Below, piece by piece: positions 46,256-57,307 of a DNA stretch of 64,000 bases. A program made the translations under genes and the position numbers. Source of the DNA: Nageia nagi (lineage: Eukaryota; Pinophyta); NCBI GenBank assembly GCA_050084985.1, contig JBITNC010000002.1, positions 19,220,001-19,284,000 of the forward strand, in the 5' to 3' direction. The notes under the pieces are model-generated. The model was not told the origin of the DNA, searched no databases, and saw nothing but the letters and a program-made list of their open reading frames with translations. Each line of letters opens with the position of its first letter. Position 1 is the stretch's first letter.

Positions 46256-47230
46256 TCAAATCAATATCAATAAAGAACATCAACATAAGTCTAGTTTCAC
46301 CACTCCTTGGGGAACATTTTTTTCGATGGTCATACCATTTGGTATTATGAATGTGAGAGCAACCTATCATAGAGAAATGGTAACTATGTTTTATGATTTG
46401 ATTCATAAAATTGTTAAGATTTTTATTGATGATATTCCTGCTAAATTTGAGAAAAGAGAGAATCATTTAGAATACTTAAGGGTTATTTTTGAAAGAATGA
46501 GAAAATTTAACCTTAAAATTAATCCTAAGAAATGTGTTTTTGGGGTACAAGTGGTAAAGTTTTGGGTTATATTATTTGTAGAGGAGGAATTGAGATTTAT
46601 CCTAAGAAGGTCAAAACACTTATGGATATATCTATAAGGGAAATTATAAGCAGTCAAGAGTTTATGACTCAATTAGTAGATAGGACAACTCCTTTCTCTC
46701 ATTTTCTTAATAAGGGAAACAAATACATTTGGATAAAGGTTTATCAAAAAGCATTTGATAACATCAAGAGGTATTTACTTAATCTTCTTATTTTATAACC
46801 TTCTAATCATGATATGCCTTTATATTTATAGGTTTCATCTAAGAATCATGTTATATGAGTTGTTTTAGTTCACAAGTATGATATGGGTAAATAAAGGGTT
46901 GTGTATTACTTGTTTAAAACTTTGCATGATGCTAAAATGAAATAAATCCAATTGAGAAATTATGTTATGCTATTATTCATGCTACTAAGAAATTGAGACA
47001 TTACATGATCATGAACACTAGCTTTATGGTTTCTCAAGATGATCCATTGAGGTATTTGCTCACTAACTTGAATTACATGGAAGAAATACAAAATGGATAA
47101 TGTAGTTGAAAGAATTTGACCTCATTTATATGCATCAAAAGGAAATAAAAGAATATGTTATTTTTGATATGTTAATTGAGGCACCTTATAAGGACTCTAC
47201 ATTATGTAATGAATAGTTTAAAGATGAAAT
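46256..47230 (+). pseudogene. Reverse transcriptase (C-terminal part) and RNase H of element A
   Basis: RT resumes with SSFTTPWGTF (frame change) then MVIPFGIMNVRATYHREMV and the palm motif IFIDDIPAK (about 46424), F..R.DD in relatives. RNLKINPKKCVFG and, one frame over, SGKVLGYIICRGGIEIYPKKV follow to 46798. RNase H text KTLHDAKMK..IEKLCYAIIHATKKLRHY and DPLRYLLTN (46910-47065) follows. The FIDD box keeps both Asp residues. Stops and at least three frame changes are present. Confidence 0.8.
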
Positions 47231-47460
47231 TGTTGCATGGGATGAAGTAGAGGATAAGGAAAAGTGGATACTAATATGTTTTTATGGTTCCAAATTCCTA
47301 AAAGAGGCTAGCAAAGGTATTATATTGATATACCCTCAAGGTGGTATTATCCCTATGGCTTAGAAAATAAATTCTTATTACACTAATAATATGGTTGAGT
47401 ATGAGGATTTGGTTTTAGGCTTTAAGGTTGTTATTAACTTAATATAAAGTACTTAGAAGT
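47220..47460 (+). pseudogene. Archaeal-type RNase H domain of element A
   Basis: CFYGSKFLKEASKGIILIYPQGG..P then NSYYTNNMVEYEDLVLGFKVV is the second RNase H that marks Tat-lineage gypsy elements. The usual first Asp of 'DGS' is Tyr here. One stop lies within (PMA.KIN). Confidence 0.72.
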
Positions 47461-47559
47461 TTATGGAAACTCACAACTTATTATAAACCAAATTAATGAG
47501 GTTTATAATACATAATATGAAAAGTTACAACCTTATAAGGAATTGGTGGCTAAAATAGT

Positions 47560-49040
47560 GGAATGATATTTAATAAGGGTACAATTTGAAAATATTCCAA
47601 AGAAAAATAATACATTTATTGATGCTATGGAAAATTCTAACTCTTTAACACTTATTCCTATTGAATATGAGGAAACTTTGATAAATATAAATAGTCACAA
47701 GAATAGCTATTTGGTGGATGAGGGATTCTTTGTGAACTTCTTTAAGAAAGAAAAAATTATGTGTACAATCTTTCCATACACTAAATTATATTATGATATA
47801 TATAACTATTTGAAAGATATTACAATTTTGGATTCATACCAATCTACGTTCCTAAAGAGGAGGTTTAAGTAGATGGCATCAATGTATGTAATCATTCATG
47901 ATATTATTTATAAGATAACTTTTGATAGGAATTTTCTTAGGTTCTTGGCTGAAGAAGAAACTAACAAGACCATGGAGAAAGTGCATGGTAACCTAAGTAG
48001 AGGTTACTTTAATTGTAAGGTTATCTTCCATAAGCTTCTAATATTGGGTTATTATTGACCATCTATGAAATATATTGCATTCTTCATGTTACAAAATGTG
48101 AAAAATATCAAAATTATGGTAATTTAAGATTATATCCTTCACCATAATTAGCTACAATGGTTTCACCTTGGCCATATTCTATTTGGGATTTGGATTTTAT
48201 GGGAGTCATTAATCCTAAGTCTAGTGAAGGAAACAAGTTCATTCTGGTTGCAACTGAATATTTCACTAAGTGGGTAGAAGTTGTATCTTTGAGGTATCCA
48301 AATATCCTAAAATAGTGAAAATTTGTAATGATAACATAATTGCAAGGTTTAGGATCCCATCCCATATCATCATGGACAATGGAAGGAACTTAAGGAGAAA
48401 GCATGTGAGGGAATTTTTCAAGGTGTTTAAGATCAAATAAAAGTTTTCATTTACATATTACCCTAAAGGTAATGGGTAGACCAAAGAAACCAATAATAAT
48501 ATTATTAGTATTTTATGCAATATTGTCAAGAAGAATCAAATTGATTGGAATACATAGCTGATATATGCATTATGAGTATATAGAACTAGCATCAGATCTA
48601 TAATGACTTATACTCCATTTTCATTGGTATATGGAGATGAAGTAATTATTTCTTTAAAATTGGAAATTCCATCTTTGAGGGTTTCTTTGGAAGGTATAAT
48701 TGATTGGGAAGATCATAGATAAGTAAGATTAAGGCAATTAAAAAAGCTTAGATGAAAATAGAAATCATTCTTTAGAATATCTCATGGCATATCAAATAAG
48801 AATTAATAAAGCATATGTAAAGAAGATCAAAGCAAGGAAGTTTAATTTTGGTGACTTAGTCCTTAAGGAGACTCATCATAAAACTAAATATGAAAAGGAA
48901 GAAACAAGTAACTTTGAGATAAATTGGATTGGTCCATTAATTATAAGTATATTGATGGAGGATATAAGGTTATGAATATTGATGAAAGAGAAGATAAGTT
49001 TTCTACTAATGCCATGCATTTGAAGCTCTTGTATGCATGA
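47560..49040 (+). pseudogene. Integrase of element A
   Basis: Open pieces at 47627-47872 and 47873-48058 are one frame separated by a single TAG at 47870. They give the tether region (YYDIYNYLKDI) and the HHCC region (VHGNLSRGYFNCKV..LLILGYY). The core reads SPWPYSIWDLDFMGVINPKSSEGNKFILVATEYFTKWVE (about 48160-48275), then PSHIIMDNGRNL, and after stops PFSLVYGDEVI. The C-terminal domain FNFGDLVLKE and INWIGPLII lies at 48784-48975, and the polyprotein ends about 49035. The first core Asp is present as DLDFMG and the second as MDNG. Many stops prevent function. Confidence 0.82.
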
Positions 49041-49735
49041 GAGGAACCTACCATTTGCATTTCTTATATTGTTGTTTTCTATGTATATTTGGGAGGTTTG
49101 TTAGGAGTCTCAAATGACTATCTTAACTTAATTTCTAATCTACTACATCAGTGTGAATGTTGATATTAACATTGGTTTCTGCTCATTTTTTTTCCTTGAA
49201 ACACTTGTTTATTTTGTGTTCTAGTATAGCCTGGAAGCATTGTCAAGACTTGATTCTAAGAGACATCCTTTGGTTCATAAAATATTGTGTGATTTGGTTT
49301 AGAAAGCTTTCATCCTTATATTTCCTAGTTCAAATACATGAATCATTCAATTGATTCCTTAAGGATTATGGACTTATTTGGGATGCAAATTTGCAATTTT
49401 TCTATATGCATTTGGTGCTATCTCATTATTTGTAAAATTTTAGGTTGAGAAAATATTTCAAAGTAGTTCTCATGGTGGGTTATGTAATAATTTCTTGATC
49501 ACCATAGGTAGGTCCAAGTATGATTCCTTTTACTTCATGATTTTTTTTGCATAAAATGGATATATATGTCATTTATAAAATTAAATTTGATTATTTGAAA
49601 TGCATATGTGGATGATGAATCATATGTTGCTTTATTAAAAATGTTTTTGAAACATGAAATTATGTTTTATTTTTTGGAATTTTGCATGTTCTTATTGGGA
49701 ATACAATAAATAACCATAATTATTTTATGATCTCT
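49041..49735. other. Start of the 3' region of element A
   Basis: No gene is seen. AT-rich untranslated sequence following the integrase end. Confidence 0.5.
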
Positions 49736-50045
49736 ATATTTGGATATGTGAAAACTCTCTGGTTGTTAGGCACTTGCATTTTGTTATGTTTTGCAACATG
49801 ACAACCCATTAGGTTAGGCATTCACATACTATATTGATTGATAATATGATAATCCTTTGGGATTGGGCATCTATCACCATATTTGGTAATATGAAAACCC
49901 TTTAGGTTGGGAATTTAGCATCCTCTTTGGTAACATGAAAACCCTTTGGGATGGGCATTTAGCATCATATTTGGTAATATGATAACCCTTTGGATTGGGT
50001 ATTTATAATTATGTTTGGTAATATGAAAACCCTTTAGGTTTGAAA
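49736..50045 (+). repeat. Tandem repeat, about 55-bp units (3' region of A)
   Basis: Six units contain ATATG(A/T)AAACCCTTTAGG or GATAACCCTTTGGATTGGG followed by CATTTAGCAT...TTTGGTAA. Confidence 0.82.
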
Positions 50046-50480
50046 TTAATCACTCCCTTATGATACATCCATGAATGGGGCATTTTATACTACCATGATA
50101 ATTTGTACTCATGAATGGAGCATTTTATACAACCATGATGATGTGTATCCATGAATGGGGCAATTTATTGCTTATGTGATAGTGTGATTCTCATTTACTT
50201 TCACTACCTCTATTGGTTGGGTTTAAAATAACCATCACTATGATTGTTCTTTATGATTATGTGTGTACATCCATGAATGAGATAGTTGTCATTAATGTGA
50301 TGATTTTTATCTATGAATAGGATATTTATTGCTATCATGATGATGTATGCATATTATATTAATGTAATACTTATTATTTATTGCCATATATTTAGAGATG
50401 AAACATTTATGTGAGTCTATGAATGGAATTCTTGGTTCTACTATGATGATGTATATACATGAATAGAGAATTATGTATTA
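50046..50480 (+). repeat. Second tandem repeat, about 47-50-bp units (3' region of A)
   Basis: CCATGAATGGGGCATTTTAT.CTACCATGATGATGT repeats three times clearly to about 50170 and then in decayed form to 50480. Confidence 0.75.
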
Positions 50481-50791
50481 ACATGATGATATCATGCACT
50501 TATGATGATAATTTCTCTCATTATCCTTATTATATATTTAAGAGTTTTAATCACATATATATTTGGAAGGTGGTGTTTTTGGTCTTTATTTTTAGGTTAG
50601 TATTTGCTCTAAGTTGTTCTCATTTCATGGGGATAATTACATTTGATAATCAAGGCAAAGAGGGGGTAGAAAATATCGTCAACCTTTGATGATTGGTTGG
50701 ATTAATAGTAAAAATATGAAAGTATCAAAATTTTTTCCTTATTTTTTATGTTCCTTTGAAAACATAATTATATTTCATTTTATCATATTTT

Positions 50792-50804
50792 CAAAAGGGG
50801 AAAC
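50792..50804 (+). promoter_or_regulatory. Polypurine tract of element A
   Basis: CAAAAGGGGAAAC lies just before the LTR start at 50806. A second purine-rich run at about 50652 (GGCAAAGAGGGGGTAG) may be an upstream tract. Confidence 0.6.
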
Positions 50805-50805
50805 T

Positions 50806-51540
50806 TATTGACACTTAATTTTGGTCTAGCTTAGGTGGCCTCATTAAGTGTTTTATTTTGTTGATCTTATATCATGTTATGGGCATTTTATTGGTCCTTT
50901 ATCATGCATGCTCATCTTTTATTGTGCTAGGTATCCCAACATCAACACTTGCCTTACTAAGAGGAAATTGGAGGATATATTGCATATATAAAGGTAAGTA
51001 TGCTTATAGGGAAAGTTATCAAGATTTCATATTGATAGTTGGTACCTAAATTGTTAGATGTTTCTTAATGCTACCTATTGAGATTTGGATCTTGTTATCA
51101 TATGAACATATATATTTATTTTATCTTTTGTAATCATAAATTTATCTCAAATTATCAACACTTTATTGTGAATTTTATCTTGGTTGTGAAATCCATTCCT
51201 TTCTATTATGAGTGTGCATGATGTTGTGCATGTTAGTGCTATTATTTAGATATCAAGATCCATGCTCTTTTGGGAATCCATATTATCAATCTAGTTTTTT
51301 GTGCTATATGGAGATTTGTATATCAAGATCATCATCTTCAAAAATTTCTTTTCTACATATAATATGCATCATACATATAAGGTTGATAGGTATTTATCTT
51401 TCACCTAATCCTAGTCCCAATAGTGTGTTTTATTATTTGGATCCAATAATCTTATATTTTTTATCTATTGTTACATTTACTATACCTCATATTCTTGATA
51501 CTGTTATGTTTATTTGACTTTACTATTTATTTTATTTATC
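50806..51540 (+). repeat. 3' LTR of element A (probably cut by element B)
   Basis: The start TATTGACACTTAATTTTGGTC aligns base for base with TGTTAACACCTAAAAGTGGTC of the LTR of B. A central block, TTGATAGTTGGTA.C and GCTACCTATTGAGATT, is shared at 51034-51110 and 51783-51850. TATATAAA is at 50985-50992. No end matching the AACA terminus of B is visible before 51541, so the LTR is likely truncated. Confidence 0.72.
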
Positions 51541-52341
51541 TGTTAACACCTAAAAGTGGTCCCCTTAACATGCTCCCACTTAGGTACAACTTACATACAT
51601 GTTTTAATCATATTTAGTCATATTTTTCCTTATTATCATATATTTATTAAGTTGTGTTCTTATGTTTTATGTTAGATCCATTGAGATGACTACTACCTTC
51701 ACACAAGGGGTCAAATGGTGAATCATGCCTAATATAAATGTATGTATTTTTAACTTGGGGAAATAATGTTAATATTACTTCTTGATAGTTGGTATCCTAC
51801 ACTTAGGTGTTTCTAAATGCTACCTATTGAGATTGAAATCTTGTTATAACTCAAGTGAGTATCTGTTATCCACATCCATGATTATATGCTTGGTTTGAAT
51901 TATCATCATATCTACTATCATTGATCCTTATTGGTGAACCTCATTATTTAAGACCATTAGTGCTTATGTTGAAGATCTAAAATTGCACTTATCTCTATGA
52001 GACTAACACCTATTGTAGTGTTTCTTCTGTAGTTGGCCCTAGGATTCATATAGTAAGGTCACTACTCTTTAATAAGTTTGTTCATAATATCCTTAACCTT
52101 GACATAGGTAAAGAAATACATGTATTCATATTTTACTTGATTACTTTCTTTTTAGTGCATGTAGTTACATTTTACATCTTTACATCACTATAATTTCATT
52201 ATTCTATTACTGCACAATTAAATTCCCTCATTCATGTATATTTATTTGAGTTAGTTAGCTTAGTTTCACCATACAAAATAAATGTATATGTGCTTTTAAT
52301 TCATTTAGAGGTAAACCTAGGTGTACCAAAACACATTAACA
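51541..52341 (+). repeat. 5' LTR of element B
   Basis: It begins TGTTAACACC and ends ACATTAACA (TGTTAA/TTAACA inverted ends), followed after three bases by a primer site. TATAAAT at 51733-51739 is a possible TATA box. It is related to the LTR of element A. Confidence 0.75.
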
Positions 52342-52344
52342 TAT

Positions 52345-52354
52345 TGGCACCCAC
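52345..52354 (+). promoter_or_regulatory. Primer binding site of element B
   Basis: TGGCACCCAC three bases after the LTR end; TGGCRCCCAC is a primer site type common in plant gypsy elements. Confidence 0.65.
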
Positions 52355-53368
52355 TTTTCTTTGCATTTTTTGATTCTAAATTAGGATGAGAATATAAATG
52401 CTCTCGAACCTATAATTCAATTGCAATGTCAAACCTATTACAGGTTCTATTCACACACTGTATTCCTAAGGAATTTTTTGGTACTAGAAATAAAAATGCA
52501 GATCTTATATTAACCTTATTGCTAAGAAAACTCTAAAAAGAAAAAGAATTTCTAGGCCTAAAGTGGTTTATAGGTGAACTAAAAGAATTTGCACCAACCA
52601 TCCATCTATTGGTGTATAGGGGAAAATAATCATAGAGGTTGCTCATAGTACTTTAAATTAGGAGAGCTTTGCAAATACCTCCAATAATTCAGCTAAGATA
52701 GTAAATTAGAGGGTTAATTCAGATAATATAGGATATCAAACCCATCAAAATCAACAACATCCTATCACAACTTAAGAGAAGATAATTTCTCGATTGAGTG
52801 ATGATGAGATATTCAAGAAAGTTATGAATTATAAGGAATATAAGCATAGACTCATAAAACTTATTAATGGATTACTAGTTGAGAAAAAGGCATATGCATT
52901 TGATGCCCTTGAAGATAAAAAAGTGGCAAAACAACATAGGTTATGGAATTCTAATAGGTATAAGAAGAACATTCCTCTTATCGATATGACTCTTACACCT
53001 TGAAATATAAATATGGGATTCTTCATGAATATATCCACTCCCATGCCAATTGTCTAACCATTTATCCTTCCTAAAGCTAGCATGTATACTCACATTAGTT
53101 TGGATGTTAACCTTATCATGGGCATTAAGCCTCACATAGAGATAATAGCTCCAATTCCACTAGTAATTTCTATGAAAAATATAACTCAAGAAAATCAGTA
53201 AGAGAGCATTGACCTAATCAATAATGTTGGTAAAAAGCTTTCTCAACATACTACATTACAAGACTTGCTTCATCAAGATGCCTAGGTTGATAATTCAGTG
53301 CCAATTAATGATGGCTTTGGAACTTATGTTGTACAAAATAGACATAATGAATAGGTTACAAAATTGGA

Positions 53369-53410
<42 letters not shown>
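53369..53410. repeat. (AT)n microsatellite
   Basis: About 16 AT units followed by ACACACAT. Confidence 0.95.
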
Positions 53411-54085
53411 TCAAGATGAATATGAACATGATGATCATGCAAAGTATGAAGAAATAAATAAGCTTCTAATAGAGATTGATACACCTCATTCGGATTGGTT
53501 ATACAAAGATAACAAGAGTAGAACTAATTTTTTTTATTTAGTATATGACAGGCCTTAGCAAACAAAAATATCCCTAAAAAACTCAAATACTATAACTGGA
53601 TACTTCAAAAAGTACAAAATGATTGCACAACTAAAACATGAATTTTTCAAGTCAAGAATAAGCAACCAATTCCATGTTCTCACATAGATGAAAGGAAATA
53701 TCAAGAGGAAGAAGTAGATTGACTAGTTTCTCAAGCTACATAGCCCATTCCTAGATGGACTCAAGAAGAAAATGATATCAAATATTCAAAAATTCTTAAA
53801 TATGATAGATAAAAATGATGTTGATGTCTCACAAAAAGAGAGAGTGGTATGTCTCAACCACATTGCATAACATCATCCTTGAAAAAAAATGATAAAATAG
53901 GAGTTTTTAAATTCTTTAATCCTAGAAAAAATTTGGCTATCATTGGACATGGGAAGATCACTATTAGAAAATGGTAAATACCATATGTGAAAATACAAGG
54001 GGTATTTTTAATATCTGGTTCAACTAGAAATATATTGATAAATATTATATAACTAGAGGGGGATAGAAATATTTAAAAAAAAGGA

Positions 54086-54152
54086 TAGGGTGAGGTTGTG
54101 TGGAGGGGAAAGGGGTGCATGGTTGAGGGTAGGGGGTTGGGGTGGGAGGTGG
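54086..54152 (+). other. G-rich block with a G-quadruplex-type motif
   Basis: In an AT-rich setting this 67-bp run has nine G-tracts. At 54127-54146 tracts of 3, 5, 4 and 3 G are separated by only one or two bases. It is flanked by a twice-repeated AAATTTTAAAAATAGG. Confidence 0.85.
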
Positions 54153-55540
54153 CAAATTTTAAAAATAGGGATTTTAATAAATTTAAAGGGTGGGTGCTAA
54201 ATTTTAAAAATAGGAGTTTTTTTTAAGAAGACCATTTGCATATGTATTTTGAAGGCTTTCTACTAACCCTCCTTGCATTTGAAGAAGGATAACAATCTAA
54301 ACAACCAATGGAACATGCAAAGGAAGAAATTCCAATTATCATTCTTCCTCCACTCTTGGAGCCTTCAGTTTTAATGATATATTAGGATAAAATTGATAGC
54401 ATACAACAACAATTCAAGAAAATCACTAAGTATCAATGATTATCTCCTTAATGAGATGAAGATAAAAACCCTTTATGTATGTAAATCAAAAATATGATAC
54501 TACTTTCTAATAAAGAGTTGAAGTTTACAAGATTTGATGGCACTACTAATCCTTGTCTTCATGTATGTATGTTTTTTGATGAAGTATATTTAATCACTTT
54601 GGATGAGGACTTGCATGGAAAGTTATTCCCTTTATATTTAAAAGGAAAAGCTTAAAAATGGTTTAAAAAATTACTACATGGTAGCATTACCAGATTTGGA
54701 TAGTTAAAAATTACTTTTTATGATCATTTCCATATTTATATTTCAAATAAGTTTACATTTGGTGACTTGTTGAAAATAAGACATAGAGAAGGATAGTTGA
54801 TTGAAAAATTTATCATATTTTGGACCAAAAATGCTAATCAAATTTGCATAGATGATGATATGATGATCAAGTCCTTCTTAAAGGTACTCCAACCAAAGTA
54901 TGTAGTAGAATGTTTTGATTATTGCAAGTTGCCTCTTGATGCATTTCTATAGGTATTATTAAAAAATGAGCAATTTAACATTAGATATGGATATTAGAAA
55001 CCAGAATTAAAGAAAAAATGGGATAAATAACCCCCACAAGCATAACATCAAAATAAAAAGGAACATTTGCATGAAGCACTAATAGTAGCCAATGTGGAAT
55101 GGGTATAACAAACTACAATAGCAACAACAAAAGTTTGCAAAGTTGACAAAGATAAAAAAATTGGTTTACATAGAATGTCAAAACTTTCCTAAATGGAAAT
55201 TTACACCTATCTATGATGATATAGATGAGGTCAAAATATATTTGATCAAGAAAAAGTTATTGATTCCACACCCTAAGCCTACAACTCAATCATCCTTTAT
55301 AGCAAGGGTACCAAAGGAGTGTAAATCAAATGAGTTTTATGAATACCATCAATAGTAAGGGCATGCAACAAAGTATTATGTCACATTATTGCTTAATAAG
55401 ATTTAGGACCTAATTGATCAAAAGAAGGTTACCTTTCCAAAACCAAATTCAAATGATGAGCCAAAGCCATTGAGAGGTCCTCATCATAAAAACAATACAA
55501 GCATCAACTAAATAAGTACACTTCCTCCACCTTGGTATAA

Positions 55541-56434
55541 AGGTATACATTGCTATTCTTTCTCTTGTTATTTATAGTTTTTGATATATATATATATAGA
55601 TTCCCTATTTTAGTTTTGTATTCAAATTCCCCATATCTCCTTGCATCTGTAATAGTATGCAATTCACTAGTATGTCACCCCCACCATACTGGGGGCATTC
55701 ATTAGTCACTATAAATCACACCTTCATGATATTTTGTAGCTTCTTGTGGGTACTAATTTCAACGCATGTGTTTGTCTCCCAACCAAATCTCAAGAAGCTA
55801 ATAGTATATTCAATTTTTTCATTTCCATTTAGAGGTCATAGCCTATTCCTTGTATGGATTTGTCATCACTTGCTAACAAAAAGATTTCTTAGTTTAGCTT
55901 GAAAACTTTTTCACTTAGGGACATCTATCATTTCCTTAACCTTTTGTTTTCCATTAATGTTTCTACTTTCCCAAAGGATCAATCTAGTGTTTGAGAGGTT
56001 ATTCCTAGCTTTGTTTCCTATTGCCATACTAACACCCATGTTGGGTTTCTTGGCATATCTTGTGCATAATCAAAGCATTTCATATTCCAATCATCCTCCC
56101 TAACACCTTGAACATAATTTCATCTTGCATCTAGCCTTTACTTGGATTTTGGACATTTATGACTATATTTACATCCATATTCCCTTAACCACATCCATGG
56201 AGAAACTTTGCTTCCCCTTACCTAAATAATGAAGTACCTTACCTCAATATTACCTTGACCTAATATATCACAACTAGATATCCTTATTTGATAAAAATAT
56301 AGTGCCTATGCTAGGTTTAATTTACAACTTTTACTTATATTTAATATGACCAATACCTCATCTATGCCATCCTAGTCATTACCTAGCAATGACATGTGTT
56401 CATTTCCTATTAACTATATATTTGTTATACTTAG
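55541..56434. other. Non-coding stretch between elements B and C
   Basis: A TA run lies at about 55582-55599. No domain is seen. Base composition is slightly richer in C (plus strand) than the neighbours, with CCTTAACC-type words near 56160-56260. Origin unknown. Confidence 0.45.
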
Positions 56435-57285
56435 TGTAGACACCTAAAAATGTCCCTTTTTTAATTATTAAACATTGAAATAATCATAACTCTTCGTGAA
56501 AATATAAAATAGGTTTAAAAACCTTATTATTGGATAGCTCCCATCGAGTACATGCAAAACAAGTGGTCACATGACTCTTTTTAGGTAAAATTGGCTATTA
56601 GATAGTCATTTTAATATTGTCACAAAATTAAAAACTAGTCACCAGCAACCCAATATAGTCACCGGTGTTTTGAGGTGATCACCGATGTTCGTATTGTAAT
56701 TGCCAGTGACTCTATAACAGCCGAACAAGAAACCAAAACAATGAGAGAAAGTTGAAATGTTTCAACTTTCCAAGATGATGTGGATAGAGGTGGTCAGTTA
56801 CGACCTACGGTGTCTTTTCACTTCCTCTTACCAGCCTTGGAACATCTCACCCAAAATCTATAAATACAAGCTAATACAAAGCAAAGAAAAGAGAGAATCT
56901 TGACCCATTTTTGAAGTAGGGTAATGCTACCAAAATCTTGTGAGCTCATACCTTTTATTGTTTTATGGTAGTTTCAATTCAATACATGTCACACATAGAT
57001 ACTTTGATGTTATTGTTTTTTGCATGTGTGTAGGATTTACAGGTTGTCCCTAACAAGGAGAGAAGCAAGCAAATCAAAAACAATGAAGATCTAATACCTT
57101 CATTTTGGCAAATGGCATTTGTAAAAGTCCCTTCCAAGGGAAAATTGTAGTTTGAATTGAAAATCAATATCAATTTATAATTACAACATTTCAATCTATT
57201 TCACATAATTTGAGGTTCAATGAAGATTTAATAATAATTTGTATTTCATGTTATTCTACATTCCAGCTCTATTTTCACTGCAACA
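56435..57285 (+). repeat. 5' LTR of element C
   Basis: It begins TGTAGACACCTAAAAATG and ends CACTGCAACA, directly before a primer site. TATAAATA is at 56859-56866. In U3 the phrase 'CACCGGTG / CACCGATG' recurs around 56640-56700. Confidence 0.78.
56859..56866 (+). promoter_or_regulatory. TATA box of the 5' LTR of element C
   Basis: TATAAATA preceded by CCAAAATC and followed by an AAG-rich stretch; normal LTR promoter position about 425 bp into the LTR. Confidence 0.65.
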
Positions 57286-57288
57286 TTC

Positions 57289-57307
57289 TGGTGCTAGAAG
57301 GAGGGCC
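57289..57307 (+). promoter_or_regulatory. Primer binding site of element C
   Basis: TGGTGCTAGAAGGAGGGCC three bases after the LTR end. The TGG start and position fit; I do not assign the tRNA. Confidence 0.65.

Larger units (their letters stand above)
38679..51540 (+). mobile_element. LTR retrotransposon A (Ty3/gypsy, Tat lineage), split and 5'-truncated
   Basis: Read in order: primer-site region (about 38679), gag, protease, start of RT, a foreign insert (about 42271-46255), rest of RT, RNase H, a second archaeal-type RNase H, integrase, a repeat-rich 3' region, polypurine tract and 3' LTR. The second RNase H (FYGSKFLKEAS..LIYPQGG..TNNMVEYE, 47280-47430) is the hallmark of the Tat lineage. 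The 5' LTR is not recognisable apart from its possible last bases (ATTCAACA, ending 38678). Stops occur throughout. Confidence 0.85.
51541..55540 (+). mobile_element. LTR retrotransposon B (Ty3/gypsy), 5' LTR and gag only in view
   Basis: 5' LTR, primer site and a decayed gag are in order. Sequence after about 55540 no longer matches gypsy, and element C begins at 56435. Whether C is inserted in B or B is truncated cannot be told within this window. Confidence 0.7.
52500..55540 (+). pseudogene. Gypsy gag of element B
   Basis: A basic N-terminal text KKTLKRKRISRPKVVYR (about 52525) leads to SDDEIFKKVMNYKEYKHRLIK (52794 on). The gag core, about 54520-54960, reads LKFTRFDGTTNP..HVCMFFDE then LHGKLFPLYLKGKA.KWFKKL, FTFGDLLKIRHREG.LIEKFI and ECFDYCKLPLDAFL. 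The knuckle region 55143-55420 reads KWKFTPIYDDIDEVKIYLIKK.., FIARVPKECKSNEFYEYHQ, then after two stops GHATKYY and KI.DLIDQKKVTFPKP. This is a Tat-like gag. At least twelve stops are present. An (AT)n run and a G-rich block interrupt the middle, where the text is not protein-like (53370-54480). Confidence 0.72.

Noticed and set aside
50852-51540. Cellular gene between elements A and B
   Set aside because: The region aligns with the LTR of element B and its frames have no domain.
53364-53558. Small protein starting MDDIYIYIYIY
   Set aside because: It is the translation of the (AT)n microsatellite.
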